This document shows, one piece after another, positions 23,675 through 36,758 of a stretch of DNA of 64,000 bases. Every line of letters begins with the position of its first letter. Position 1 is the first letter of the stretch. Location of the stretch: contig NC_054755.1 of NCBI RefSeq assembly GCF_018143015.1, positions 14,328,778 to 14,392,777 on the forward strand, in the 5' to 3' direction. The notes under the pieces were generated by a model, which was not told the origin of the DNA, made no database searches, and saw only the letters and a program-made list of their open reading frames with translations. This DNA is from Lytechinus variegatus (taxonomy: Eukaryota > Echinodermata > Echinoidea > Temnopleuroida > Toxopneustidae). Both the position numbers and the translations under genes were made by a program.

Positions 23675-26523
23675 TTGAATTGAATATGTGGCATAATGAG
23701 CCATTTTTTTGTAAGGGCTGGATATTATACTATAGTAAAGTATTTATTTTCCGTATATTAAAAAAATGCAAAACGGATGGATAGCCCATTTTCAGTTTAG
23801 TCTACATGACTATACTGTTCTTTCATGGGTCCATATATACAAAGAAAAAAGTAAACACATATGGAACATATACGGTAAATCAAACAGAATAACAAAAGTG
23901 ACATGATATATGTTGTTATAAGAAAAGATCATAAAATTAAATAGTTTGGCAAGAATTTACACTAAATATTTAATAAAATTGAATGAATTAGGCTGATACC
24001 ACGTTATTGAAAAGGCTTTCACAAGGAGCAAGGAATAATAAAATAGGTACAATGATTCAAAATGAATATGTAATTATTGGAAACTGTCATCATAACACAC
24101 AATTCTGGTGCACGCATACAATTTTAAGAGGACAAACAATATAAGAGTGTAAAAATATTGAAAGGAATTCAGGATAAAACTACAGATTGCATTGAGACAA
24201 CATCAATATAAATATATAAAAACATGTATATACACTAATTGGAATCATATGAGGGGTAAAAAATAAAAAGTGAAAAGGATCATGGCTTATTAGACAACAT
24301 TTATGAAAAGTTGTCAGCGTGCAAGCAAAAATTCTGACATAAGTATTATGATAAATTTTGACATATTCAGAAAATGTATTTCACATTTCTCTCTTTTCAA
24401 TTTCTTTTTTTCTTGGTCGTGATTTTTTTAGTCAGGAGCAAGCGCCCCAAGGCCAAGTTCTCCATATGCACGCCACTGAGTTGAATAAAGTTTATGTTGA
24501 CTCCCCGCCCCCCCCCCCCCCCCGCCTTCATGGAAAAGGGATCAACGCTCAAAAACATCAAAATGATGAATCCTCCTGATATCATACTGCTCGCGCATAT
24601 TCATTCATTCAATTGTATTTACTCTTATTTACAATGGCAATTTACAGGATTTATTAGGCAACAGGCCTAATAAACGAGCTGCTTTAATTTATGAGACGCC
24701 AATCATGTGAAAATTACATTATTATGTTGACGTATGTTTCGAAAACACATATATATTGTATGTGGTTATAATTATTAAAATTTACTTTTCCTTCGGGACG
24801 AATACAATTTATAGGGAAAAGGTATACTCACAAACATCCACGTGTTCTGCTGGTCATTCATGCTACTGGTGGACAATTCGTCGCCATGATATATATCACA
24901 ATATTAATGTACAGAAGCCTGCGCGAAAGCATATTCCCTCAGAGTTTCCCAGTGAGATAGTTCCCGCCACCACTGACAGTCACGTTACGCGCGAAAGTTA
25001 TATCCGCGCATCCCGGGGTTATATCCCTGCGTGAACCCAGCTGGGTTCACCGTATAAAATACACACATACATGTGTTTAGAGGATGGAGAGCCAGAGAGA
25101 GAGAAAGCATGATGGATTGTTCAATGAAAATATTAATCCATATATTGTTCACATTATTGTAAGTTTGTGCCAGATGATCCAACCATCTTGGAGGATGGCA
25201 ATATCCATATAGAGGATAGTCATTCGTCTATGTGAAAATATCATAACGTCTTTATTTTGTCCAATATATGGTCCACGGTATGACCATAGACCAATAAATT
25301 ATAATACAAATGTTCATTTCATCTACTTCAGACCTTGTAGTTTGAGCTAGGGGTTAAACCCTTGACCCATGGAGCTATTAGCCCCATTCTCAACCACTGC
25401 CAGGAGGACTGGACATGACTTGTGTCATGCAGAACATGGATATATAACTTCCACATCCAAGTAGGCAATATATGCAAGCATTGCCCGCCAGTAATAGTAT
25501 TTTCATTAGAGATAATCAATACGCACCTTGTGAAGAGAAATGTACTTAAAAGAAAAAATATTAATTGATTAATGTTCAAATAATAACGCGTGAATTCATA
25601 ATTTAATGCACTCAAAATGTTTTATTTTGCCTATTATTTTGCATTCTAAAAACGAAAAGTTCCTCTGCGGTCTTTCCGCTTTTGCAGTCAATCATGATAT
25701 AATATTTTTTTTTGTTTCTAATTCATTTTATCTCGATTTTTAAGTATACATATTTTTTTTATTTATTGTGAATATCAATCATTTCAGATTCTCATTATTC
25801 ATATGTTACTGTGTACATAATATTGTGCACAATTAAGTCTATGACCGCAATCATGTTTCTTATTATCATTAACGGCTCCGTATATTATGAACTGTATGAT
25901 TTCATTAACTTTAATAATATAACTTTGATCATGAACCGAACCATCCTGACATTCACTGGCGTGGATGTTAGCGGTGTGTGTGGAAGCGAGTGACATATTC
26001 TTTTCTTCTTTTTTTTTAATACTTCAAAACAGTTAAGTGTATATATATGATCAATGTCATTAATGAAACACTTATACGATAGGACAACAACATTTCCGAC
26101 ATATCTCTACAATTTTATTCATTTTATAGGGTAATTACATCATCTCTGCATAGTTTTAAAGATTGTTCAAACTCTGTCCTTTTCGCAATATTTTCCTTTT
26201 CATTTTAATCATCGTGATATTTCCAAGTTTTTTGTTTGAAGTTGTGGCCTGTAATGGCATAATCATTTCATAAGACATCCCTATACCCGATAACCATCGT
26301 CTAAATATCTCACCTCTAAAAAGTTAGGAAACTAGTTTTCATTTCAATTTTAGTTTTATTTTATTGTTCACATGGAAATTTGTTCTGCTCATTATATTAA
26401 CATTTGTAATAATTACCTAATACTTAAATGATTCGACTTCAAAGAGCAATTTGTTTTTGTTTTTTATCCTTATTTGCCAACTGTGATGTAACAACTAATT
26501 TATACTTCGTTTTCCTATTCTTA

Positions 26524-27140
26524 TTAGAGTTCAAGTCCACCTCAGAGCAATGTTGATTTGAATCAATAGAGAAAGATCAGACAAGCACAATGCTGAAAAT
26601 GTTATCAAAATCGGATGTAAAATAAGAAAGTAATGACATTTCAAAGTTTCGCTTATTTTTAACAAAATAGTTATATGAACGAGCCAGTTACATCCAAATG
26701 AGAGAGTCGATGATGTCACTCACCCACTATTTATTTATTTTGTTTTATTGTTTGAATTATACAATATTTCACTTTTTACGAATTTGACGATTAGGACCTC
26801 CTTACCTGACGCACACAATGTTAAAATAATGGAACTCCACGTGTTCAGGTAGGAATAAAACTTCATTCACATGACAATGATGAGAAAATAAAAAATATTT
26901 CATATTTCATATAACAAAATACAAAAGAAATAGTGAGTGAGTGATGTCATCAGTTCTTTATTTGCTTACCGACCGAGATGTGCGTATAGGCCTAACTGAT
27001 TTGTAAAGTGAAGCGAAACTTTAAAATGTCATAACTTTCTTATTACATCCGATTTTGATCAAATATTCAGTGTTATGTTTGTTGAATTTTTTCTCTTTTT
27101 ATTCAAATCAAGTTTTTGTTGGGGTGGACTTGTCCTTTAA
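26524..27140. mobile_element. TTAA-type MITE, family A, full length
   Basis: The ends are TTCAAGTCCACCTCAGAGCA and the inverted TTGGGGTGGACTTGTCCTTT then AA. The interior carries AAAATCGGATGTAAAATAAG and its inverse, and two GATGTCA blocks. There is no coding sequence. Confidence 0.85.
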
Positions 27141-29142
27141 GTTTTCGTTCTTCTTGCACTTACTTTCTTCTGTAATAATATGCACATTACTTTCTAAGCA
27201 ATCTTCAAGGCTCACTCACTACGCTCGCTTACATACCCCTTGAACGACGTTTTAGGTACTATTCTGCCTTTAGCTGCTAAAGATCTAATTTCCATAGCAA
27301 TAGCCATCTGGAAAAAAAAAATCGAGAGAGGCCTTATCTGTTAACACGATATTAAATTCAGAAATGGTAGTATTATTGTTCACGGAGCCCCATATGCGTG
27401 TGATAAATACTGTAAACTACACATTACTTGAAATATGGTTTGGACAACATAATTCTGTCCTTTGATGTAGTAATAATTGAAAACTGTTTCACTCGCCTAG
27501 TTCCCACATTGATTTATAATTATCATTTACGCCATCAAATAAATAAAGGCACAATCTATCTGGGTCGAGGGGGGGGGAGGAAACTTTCCATCTCCTGCGA
27601 TCAAACGAAGTCGGGAAACTCTTTCATGAAATTTGTAGACGTGTTTCGTAAACAATAAAATCTTGCTAGAAGTCAGTGCTAACAATAATGGAACCCCGCC
27701 TTGACCCCCTGACCCATGGTCTGCACGCTTTATGGTAGGTCTAGTATTAATAGCTCTATGGTCTGAGGCATTTATACTTTCTGGCAGGAGACGATTTTTT
27801 TACATGCTATACATGCATGGAGGGAAGGAGAGGGGGTGCAAATGGAGCTTCAAAGCTTACCACTTAATATTATACATCTCTTTCGGAACATAGCCCCTTG
27901 ATTGTTATACCAGTGAGAAGAAAACAAAATAAAAAGAAAGTTGCATAACATATGAGAGAGGCAAAATAATTTTTCTATTAAAAAAATACTCCCTGCTAAC
28001 ATAAATAATTGTTTATAGCCTAAATGATTCGTAAAAAATATTTTTAGCCAACACGCCAAATTTAGACTCTAAAATAGTATATTTTGCTTTAGAATTCAAG
28101 GATGAGACCCCCCCCCCCCCCCCACTTCGGATCGTCGGGTGTGCCAAAAATGTGGCAGCCAAAAGGCATATGCAGCGTGCAACGATCTTTGGTCGATATC
28201 ATGGTGCGTGTGCTTATCTGATTTATTTTTACATGAGTCATGGCAGGCATAACTTTAACATAGGGGCAATGATTTTCTTTTCTTCAGCTGATTTTGTTTT
28301 CTGTTATGTTGTCAATTACAGCTGAGATTCCGAAAAAAATATACGTTAATCAAATGTAGACCGTGAGTGTAACCCCGGGGAGTGTAACCCATCAGTATGT
28401 CAGTGATCTTATAAATTTGCAAGGAATCCTGTCCTCCTAGCGCCGAACAGTATTGGATTAAACGAAATAATTAGAAGTACAGCAATCACACCACATTGGT
28501 TTGCATAGCTTAATACAGTTAGCATTTAAAAACAATCAACAGGAACCATGATCGTAATATTAAGGCTGTGTGAAACATTTTAAGCCAGAATACTATATTT
28601 CCTACGTTTTTCAGTTTCATTTTTCATCACAGCTATAAACGTTGTATCGATATTTTTTGTTGCTTCCCAAACTTTCTGTTGGCCAAGAATTATTCATTAT
28701 CGTCACAGTTATTATCATTGTGTTGTTGAATAACTATCATTGTTTTCTCGTACAAGATATATTATTCCAGAGGTCTTTTTTTAATTTACTTAATCTACTG
28801 ATGGGTTACTTTTCTGTACATTGTTAATCCATAGATCTGTAATTAAACTTTTATAAAGGTGCACCCCCGCACGGACCTCAACATTTCTTAACTACAAAAT
28901 ATGAAGACTGGATTCCCCTTAAGCCCGCGGTGCAATCCGAAAAGCAAATAAATTGTAATAACATTTGATGCAAATTTTATTAACATTACATCCAATAAAA
29001 TCTTAGCGTTCAAAGTAGTGGTAATGAAATCGAAATTCTATCTTGTTCGAGCCTTTGTGTACGAGAACAAATTTATTTTGATAATGAAATTCATCCCTAT
29101 AACCTCTAAATTATTGATTGTCCTACATAGTAAAAAAAATAT
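27141..29142. other. AT-rich intergenic DNA, nothing recognised
   Basis: There are only poly-G/C runs (27573, 28110) and short shadow ORFs. No splice-bounded coding segment was found. Confidence 0.4.
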
Positions 29143-29323
29143 ATACAATGCTGTTTACTATACGAACCTTACAGTAATTGTGTAAAATGATTAAACAAGG
29201 GTTAGTGTTTTACTCTTAAGCAACAAAGTTTAATTTTCAATATCTTATCTTCAATAAATTAAACAGGATTGTTTAAATGGTTAAACAAATACTGCAAGGA
29301 TCATATAGTAAACAGCGTTGCAT
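29143..29323. mobile_element. 180-bp MITE (CAATGCTGTTTACTATA ends)
   Basis: The left arm CAATGCTGTTTACTATACGA, then ACCTTACAGTAATTGT, is inverted on the right as ACTGCAAGGATCATATAGTA, then AACAGCGTTGCAT. The arms are about 40 bp with a few mismatches. The AT-rich loop has no coding sequence. Confidence 0.75.
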
Positions 29324-30084
29324 AAAGTCTTAAAACATACCCTTGTTTACTTTTGATAAATTTTCAATTTGATAATGTTCTAATAGCGTCCCTTTTCCTT
29401 TTGCACAAGTTTTCCTACTACATGTATAAAGATTCTGGAAACACACATTTTAAATTACTAAATATTATATCGAGCCTCGAGGAAAACGAGGCTGTTGCTA
29501 AAATCAAATGATAAGCTATGTACATTAGTTTCATGTCAAAGCTTTGTGAGTGCAGTGAGTGCCATTTTGGGAAAAAAATGTGCCCTTAACCCTCCCCCTT
29601 TTCAACTTCGCTCCACCACCCCTGGAATTCCGTGAGCTCTTATTAAGCCATACGGGCCAAATATGACTTTCCTTGTCTGATGACAGTTCACCGTTGATTT
29701 CCTTCAATTTAAAGGTACACATATGCAAAATGTTAGGAAAAATACTGTCCACACAAAAATTGATTTGAAATTTTTATCCAACTCTGGGTAGTTTTCAAAC
29801 AAAGCACACATTATTGGTTTAAAACTACCCAGAATTTGATAAAGTTTTAACCAATTGTTGTGTGGACTGTATGTTGCCAAACAGTTTCGAGAGTGGGTTT
29901 TATAACACTTCTCAAACGCATGGTTTGACCGATGTAGATTACTGAAATTAAATTGTTAAATGCTGTAATTTGAATTAAATCATCTTGATCCATATCCCAT
30001 TATTGCATACCAATGCAGATTTTCTCTTAAATATGATCGACTGTATTTTGTTTAAATAATAATAATAACACATTGATATAAAGT

Positions 30085-31298
30085 CATTTTATATATACTA
30101 TTTAATTTGTATTCAACTTTGATCCTGCCTCATTTAAACTATGGTATAACAGCATGGGGGAATTGTGCTGACTGCCTCCTGAACAGAATTTTACTTTTGC
30201 AGAAAAAGGCTATTCGTATTATTTGTCATGCTGATTTTCGTTCACACACTGACGAACTTTTCTATAAATATAATATTTTAAAGATTGGTGACTTGTATAC
30301 AATCTCGGAAAACTCATGTATAGTTTAGATAAAAATGAACTTCCAAATATTTTTTATTCCATGTTTACTAAAAATGTCGATATTCATCATTATCCTACTA
30401 GGTCTGCCGGGCTCTTTCATCCACCAAGAGCTAGAACAATCCTCTTGAATAAAACATTTATTTTTACAGGTATCAAACTATGGAACTCCCTTATAGAATC
30501 ATTACGTAACAAACCAACACATTTAAGTTTCGGTCGAGGGTTGAAGAAAATTTTTATCCTTCAGTATAAACCCCAGAACTCAAACATTTCTGTGTAAGCA
30601 GCTACCACCTCTTTTGTTCTTCTTCCCTTCTTATTTTCTTCCTTCTTATCTTTCTCCCTCTCCTCTCACATTTCTTTTTTCTCTCTCTCTTCCTGTCATC
30701 TTTATGTCTAGTTCTATTGCTTTTATAATCTTTCTGTCCGTCTATGTTTTGTAGTGTGTTTTGTTATGTTTCTTTTCCTTTTTTCTGCTGTCTTGTCCTG
30801 TTCTGTTTTGTTTTTGTTTGTGTGTGTGTGTGCCATTTTGTTTCTTTTCCTTTTTTTGCTGTCTTGTCCTGTTCTGTTTTGTTTTTTGTTTGTGTGTGTG
30901 CCGTTTTTGTTTTTGTCTTTGTTTTGTTTTTAGTATTCGTCCTCTCTTGTCCACGGTGATTGTCTGTTCAAACACTCCTGAACTTAGGTTTTTTTATTTA
31001 TACAGCAGGGGCACGATATAACATTTTTTTCTGTTAATTGTAACTTATTTAGTAAACATAAAAAGCTTGACCCCACTGGTATTCTTTTTCATTGTACAAA
31101 CCTTTTTAATTTACGAATTGAATTTCATCGATCAAAGATATACTTTAACTATTTATTGCAGGGAACCCATACTAACAAGCTTTGCTTTCCAGTGGGTTCC
31201 CTTTTTTCATGTCTGTATATGATATTTTTGTGTTATGCTTTACATTGTAACTTTTGTTAAATTTGGAATGAAAAAGAATAAATGCAATCAATCAATCA
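30085..31298 (+). mobile_element. LINE 3' end, CR1/L2-group non-LTR retrotransposon, 5' truncated
   Basis: The C-terminal part of a reverse transcriptase ORF reads YSTLILPHLNYGITAWGN, then LQKKAIRIICHADFRSHTDE (30110-30320). In the next frame it continues to RSAGLFHPPRART...FTGIKLWNSL and a stop at 30597. The frame change near 30316 marks a decayed copy. The 3' UTR holds two tandem copies of a T-rich block of about 70 bp (30755-30910) and ends in a (AATC)n tail at 31286-31298. 5' truncation and the simple tail are typical of target-primed insertion. The clade is assigned from motif recall. Confidence 0.88.
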
Positions 31299-32672
31299 TT
31301 TTTCGGTGCTCTTCCCACCAATTATTACCACTGCAACTTGGCTGTTATAGAGCTGTGGGATAACTTTGTATTCTTGATATTAAACAGATCATACTGGTGG
31401 AATTTTTTTAAAATATATCTTACCAACCACCAACAAATACAAATTTCACAAATACAAATTCAATTTAAAAGGCTTCGGTTCATAAATAACTCCATCTGTA
31501 TGGTGATGTGTTGTTCTAATAGGGAATACACGACTATGTTTGTGTTCTCTTTAATCCGTTTCAATTATGCAAATTAACTTTTAATGGATGTCATGTAAAT
31601 TGTATAATATCCAGTTATCTCTATAATTCATATAAACAATCTTATCCTGGTTTTTCTGTAAAATGTGCAAAGAATTCTAAATCATGTCAAGCCTGGCAAT
31701 TCAAGCCTGCTGCTTCTACGGCTACGCCTGACACATCCCGCCTTGAGTTCCGGGGGAATTACAGTCCGGGTCGGGCATCATTCCTGCTGGATATTTTGAA
31801 AGATTTTATGCCATACGTAATATTTATGTTTTCTCCTTGTTTTCGATAAGATCCGTATAATTGTCCCGTTAACAATATAATCAAATGTCATTTCAACAGA
31901 GTTTTCGTTAAATTTGCTCCTCTGAAATTACATGCAACATGTTTGGGCCTATAAAATGAGGTCATTTTGAAAGCTGTAAAGAAAATCAACCTTTCTCCAG
32001 TTTCTTAATCAAAGCACTCGCTATTCGATAAAAAGAAATTTTACAAGGCTGATTTTTTTTATGCTGACTAATTAGACATATCAATAATTTATTTCATTAT
32101 TTGCATGATTTTATTTGCATTTGATGATTTTTAAACAAATATTTCTGTTTTGAAATTTTACGCCCTCTATGGTTGAACATTGATTCAGTATGAATATTAT
32201 AGAATTATTGTAACAGTTTTCTTTCTTAAAATAGTTTAAAAGTAACATGATTTTATACCATAATACAATGATATTATAGTGCATTCCTTTCCCATCTTTT
32301 TAAGACTGGATTCAATGTATAAAAACTTCTGAAATATGGTCATTTTGTGATGTTTGAAGTCAAAAGGCCTACTTTTTTTCCATTACATTATGCATGTACT
32401 GGTAAAAGGGCGAATGGGATGTTTTTCCTTGTCTGATTATACTTCACTGTTGCTTTCTTTAAATTTACAGGTTCACACATGTACTGTAGTATAAACTTCT
32501 CAAACACACCCATGCATCAAACCAAAGTTTGACAGACTTCCCAAATGAAATTGTAAAATGCTATCATTATTTTGAATAAAAGTTAATAATCTTGATCCAT
32601 ATCCCCGTTATGGCATCGACCAGATCTTCTTTTGAATAGGACTGTATTTTTTTATAATAATAACTAAAAATA

Positions 32673-32862
32673 CACTCTTAAACTGTTGGGTAACAAACTG
32701 TCCACACAACAATTATTAAAAAAATCAAATTCTGGGTAATTTTCAACCAGTACTGTAGTTTCACCCAAAGCACACATTATTGGTTTAAAACTACACAAAA
32801 TTGATTTTTTTTTAACCAATTATCGTTGTGTGGACAGCATGTTGCCAAACATTCTAGGAGTG
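32673..32862. mobile_element. 190-bp TA-flanked MITE (CACTCTTAAA ends)
   Basis: The left arm CACTCTTAAACTGTTGGGTA then ACAAACTGTCCACACAAC is inverted at the right as GTTGTGTGGACAGCATGTTG then CCAAACATTCTAGGAGTG. TA precedes the left end. Related copies are at 29733-29890, 34268-34410 and 35060-35169 within the tandem units. Confidence 0.78.
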
Positions 32863-34267
32863 TGGGAAACATTCTAAATATCATATATTGCCAACCACCA
32901 ACAATGTTTGACAACTGTTCGCTATTCAGGAACACCTTTCACAAATACAAATTTAATTTAAAAGGCTTTGGTTCATTTAAAATAACTCCATCTGTATGAC
33001 TGAATCTCTGATATATCGAGATCTTACATCAATACATTTATATATTATATACATTATATAGACATCTGTTTTATTTCTTAGATAGCCCTTAGCCTACACT
33101 TTGAGAACCACCTAAATGGAAGGGTCACGGTGATGTGTTGTTCTGATAGGGAATTACACGACTATGTTTGTGTTCTCTTGAATCTGTTTCAATGAATATG
33201 CAAATTAACTTTTAATGGATGTCATGTAAATTGTATAATATCCAGTTATCTCTATAATTCATATAAACAATCTTCACTTGATTTTTCTGTAAAATGTGCA
33301 AAGAATTCTAAATCATGTCAAGCCTGGCAATTCCAGCCTGCTGCTTCTACGGCTACGCCTGACACATCCCGCCTTGAGTTCCGGGGGAATTACAGTCCGG
33401 GTCGGGCATCATTCCTGCTGGATATTTTGAAAGATTTTATGCCATACGTAATATTTATGTTTTCTCCTTGTTTTCGATAAGATCCGTATGATTGTCCCGT
33501 TTAACAATATAATCAAATGTCATTTCAACAGGGTTTTCGTTAAATTTGCTCCTCGGAAATTACATGCAACATATCCAGGCCTGTATGAAAATGAGGTTAT
33601 TTGAAAGCTGTAAGAAAATTAACCTTTCTCAAGCTTCTATAACAAAGTATTCGCTATTCGATAAAAACAAATCGTGCAATGTTGATTTGTTATTCCTATT
33701 GATTAGACAAATCAATAAATTATTTCATAACTTGTATGATTTTATTTGCATTTACTGATTTTTAAACAAATATGTCTGTTTTGAAATTTTACACATTCTA
33801 TGGTTAAACATTGATTCAGTATGAATAAAATTGAAAGTAATATGCCTTTATACCATAATGCAATGATATTATAGTGTATTCCTTTTCCATCTTTTTAAGA
33901 CCGAATACAATATATAAGAACTTCTGAAATATGGTCATTTTGTGATGTTTGAAGTCAAAGGCCTATACATTTTTCATTATAGTTATGCATGTACTGGTAA
34001 AAGAGCGAATATGATGTTTTTCCTTGTCTAATTATACTTCACTAGTGCCTTCGTTCAATTTACAAGTTCACACATGTATATACACTTCTAAAACACGTAA
34101 AATGCATGCATTCAATCCAAAGTTTGACAGACTTCCCAAATGAAATTGTAAATTGCTATAATTTGAATAAAAGTTAATAATCTTGATCCATATCCCCATT
34201 ATACAGCAGTATCAACCATATCTTCTTTTGAATAAGACTGTATTTTTTGTAATAATAACTAAAAATA

Positions 34268-34410
34268 CGCTCGTAAAATGTTGGGTAACAAACTGTCCAC
34301 ACAATTGGCCAACAATAGTTTTCAACCGGTACTGTAGTTTTCACCCCAAAACTACACAATATTTAATACAGTTTTAACCAATTGTTGTGTTGCCAAACAT
34401 TTTAGGAGTG
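34268..34410. mobile_element. 143-bp copy of the CACTCTTAAA MITE
   Basis: The ends are CGCTCGTAAAATGTTGGGTA and GTTGCCAAACATTTTAGGAG then TG. It is shorter than the copy at 32673 because the middle and part of the right subterminal block are missing. Confidence 0.7.
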
Positions 34411-34456
34411 TGGGAAACATTCTAGAATAACATGTCTTGCCAACCACCAACGTCAC

Positions 34457-35781
34457 AGTTATATAGAGGTTATTTCCAAGCCTCGCCTACACTCTAAATT
34501 ACAGGGATTTAAAATAAGTCCACATGGACTGTAGTTAGGGACCAATCGAATTCCGGATTTAGTTTGAATCCTTAAGATTCATTTCTAAATCTCGAAAGAT
34601 TTAAATTTAAATCATTTGAGATTTAAATTTAAGTCTTTGTGATTAAAACTAAGTCCAAAAATCGATTGGTCCCTAACTACAGTCCATCTGGACTTAATAT
34701 TTTAAATCCCTGTAATTTAGAGTGTACATGGAAAAGTAAAAGTCCCGCATCTAGCTTGCAGCATGTATATGCCTTTCATAATCATGTTGAGCTCTTTTTT
34801 CTTCGTACTCGAGTTATATAAAGAATATCAAAACTAGAGCAGGTAAAAGTTTCAGAAAAAGTTCTAAAATTCAGAGCTTCAACGCCATTCGCGGGAAGGA
34901 GTATTTGCTCCCTTTGCACATTTTACAGACAGATCAAGTGAATATTATTTATATGAATCACTGAGATATAAACTGGATAGTATACAATTTGCATAACATC
35001 CATTAAAAGTTAATTTGCGTATTTGAAACGGATTAAAGAAAAAAATGAACACAGTCGTTCACCCAAAGCACACATTATTGGTTTAAAACTACACAAAATT
35101 GAAAAAAAAAAGTTTTAACCAGTTATTGTTGTGTGGACAGCATGTTGCCAAACATTTTAGGATTGTGGGAAACATTTCTATATATCATATCTTGCCAACC
35201 ACCAACAATGTTTGACAACTGTTTGCTATTCAGGCCCACCTTTCACAAATGTGAATTCATTTAAAAGGCTTTCGGTTCAATAATTAAAATAACTCCATCT
35301 GCATGATCTGTATATCACTGAATCTCTGAATTTATCGAGATCTTACATTTGAGAAACCCTATACGTTTGGAAGTGTGTCACGGTGATGTGTTGTTCTGAT
35401 AGGGAATTACACGACTTTGATTGTTTCCTATTTTAATCCGTTTCAAATATGCAAATTAACTTTTAATGGATGTCATGCAAATTGCATAATATCCAGTTAT
35501 CTCTGTAATTCATGTAGATAATCTTCACTTGATCTGTCTGTAAAATGTGCAATGGGAGCAAATACTCCTTCCCGCGAATGGCGTTGAAGCTCTGAATTTT
35601 AGAACTTTCTCTGAAACTCTAACCTGCTCTATAGTTTTGATATTTTTATAAATTTATAACTCGATTACGAAGAAAAAAAAGAGCTCAACATAATAATGAA
35701 CGGCATGATGCAAGCTAGATGCTGGACTTTTACTTTTCCATGCAGGCGAGGCATGGAAACCTCTGTAACTATAATTAAAAC
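34457..35781. repeat. Large inverted duplication with about 350-bp spacer
   Basis: The left arm 34457-35058 is inverted in the right arm 35408-35781. Matching blocks are GCCTCGCCT...CATGGAAAAGTAAAAGTCC, AGAGCTTCAACGCCATTCGC, GGGAAGGAGTATTTGCTCCC and TTAACTTTTAATGGATGTCA-type sequence. The left arm is longer because it holds a 235-bp MITE at 34490. The spacer 35059-35407 contains another partial copy of the local tandem unit. Confidence 0.85.
34490..34724. mobile_element. 235-bp TA-flanked hairpin MITE with an empty-site control
   Basis: Near-perfect arms of about 75 bp: CACTCTAAATTACAGGGATT ... TTAGGGACCAATCGA, then the inverse. The flanks are TA on both sides (34488-34489, 34725-34726). The opposite arm of the inverted duplication (near 35745) has the same flanks (GCCTCGCC...CATGGAAAAG) without the element, which fixes the ends and the 2-bp TA duplication. 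TA duplication and CAC ends fit a Tc1/mariner-type MITE. Confidence 0.92.
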
Positions 35782-36449
35782 ACTATTCAAAACAGACAGG
35801 AGATGGATGTGCAGCGATATAAAAAGTTTCATCACATATACATTTTCATGTAGCATGACACGAATTAAATGCCTCCGCCCCTGTGAGCAGATACTTTGCT
35901 CAAAAATTGCTTGCTGAAAAGCGGAAGAAATAGTATTTTGGAACTCGGGGAGTGACGGAAGTGTTAATCCGCTCCGAACAGAAGAGCCGAAATTTTGTGT
36001 ATTTATGTGCAATGAAAAAAATACTTTTCATACCCTTACATCGTGTATACTTTACAATTTCTGGCAAGATAGGGGAAAACTGAGTAGAAAAAAGGTGTGG
36101 GAACTAATGGAAACCAAAATTTATATGGAGAGAGAGAAGAATATAGGTTTTATTCTTTGGACAGAAAGAAAAAAACACAAAGCCATATAGAGGACTGTGT
36201 ATTAAACGTTTGTTCTATCATGTGCAAAGGGACCGTGTTCATTATTAGCTGCCATGGCATTTGAAGCTTCATATCCCAGAGCAACAAATAGACAAGGTTC
36301 TTATTCCCCGGTCTTATTCGCGTTTCACTGTTCATTTGAAATCATGATCATGTTCACAACTTTTACTATACATGGTGATCGGTCCAAACACACCCATCTT
36401 TCGAGACGGTGGCACCTTAGTCTACATGCAGACCCACATCTGCACCTCA
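35782..36449. other. Intergenic DNA, nothing recognised
   Basis: Short ORFs only, and no splice-bounded coding stretch. Confidence 0.35.
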
Positions 36450-36625
36450 GCTGATTCAACGAGTCTGCACAGCAGACTAGGTCTACTGAGGCTGCAGAAG
36501 ATGGATGAGGCTGCAGAAGAAGGCTGAAATGGCTCGCTTCGCTCGCCCTTTCAGGCTGGTTTGCTTCGCAAACCAGTAGCAGATCCCACCTCACGAGCCA
36601 TTCAGAGTCTGCATAGCAGACTAGT
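36450..36625. repeat. Cluster of short palindromes
   Basis: A run of separate hairpin words: GAGTCTGCACAGCAGACTAG, GGCTCGCTTCGCTCGCC, GGTTTGCTTCGCAAACC and AGTCTGCATAGCAGACT. The GTTTGCACAGCAGACT end recurs in the dispersed repeat at 40591-40742 and 45173-45333. Confidence 0.65.
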
Positions 36626-36758
36626 GGCACCTTTGTTTTCCCTCTGAAGTACCCATAAAAAGGCTAAGGGTTAAGGTCGAGAATAGTTTACCTACATCAT
36701 GGACCCTACCACGTAATAGGTCCATGATGTGACCATAGAGCAATACATTGGGAACAAC

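Larger units (their letters stand above)
20035..26288. repeat. Segmental tandem duplication, units of 2.5 and 3.8 kb
   Basis: Unit 1 is about 20035-22520 and unit 2 about 22521-26288. Landmarks recur in the same order. These are TGACATTCCC...GGTCTGGACAAACAA (20177/22652), ATAGAAGGTCATTGG (20244/22708), TTTTGTTCTTTTGGTGGCAGC (20463/22908, minus one base), AGCGCCCCAAG (20902/24440), CATGTGAAAATTACAT (21249/24705) and ACTGGCGTGGATGTTAGCGG-like (22170/25957). Unit 2 is longer mainly because it holds a family B MITE (23099-23674) and extra AT-rich DNA. Unit 1 holds the hairpin MITE at 21456. A third start (GATAACCATCG, about 26289) suggests more copies once existed. No coding exon is seen in either unit. 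Confidence 0.8.
29460..35540. repeat. Tandemly repeated segment of about 1.5-1.6 kb, interrupted by a LINE
   Basis: The landmark CCAACCACCAAC recurs at about 31423, 32890, 34440 and 35196. The block CATGTCAAGCCTGGCAATTC and the GC-rich block CCTTGAGTTCCGGGGGAATT recur 1631 bp apart (about 31684/33315 and 31741/33372) with almost no differences over roughly 200 bp. An older partial copy lies at 29690-30080 and breaks off where the LINE 3' end begins. Each unit carries a small TIR element (29733, 32673, 34268, 35060) that was evidently duplicated with it. Confidence 0.85.
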
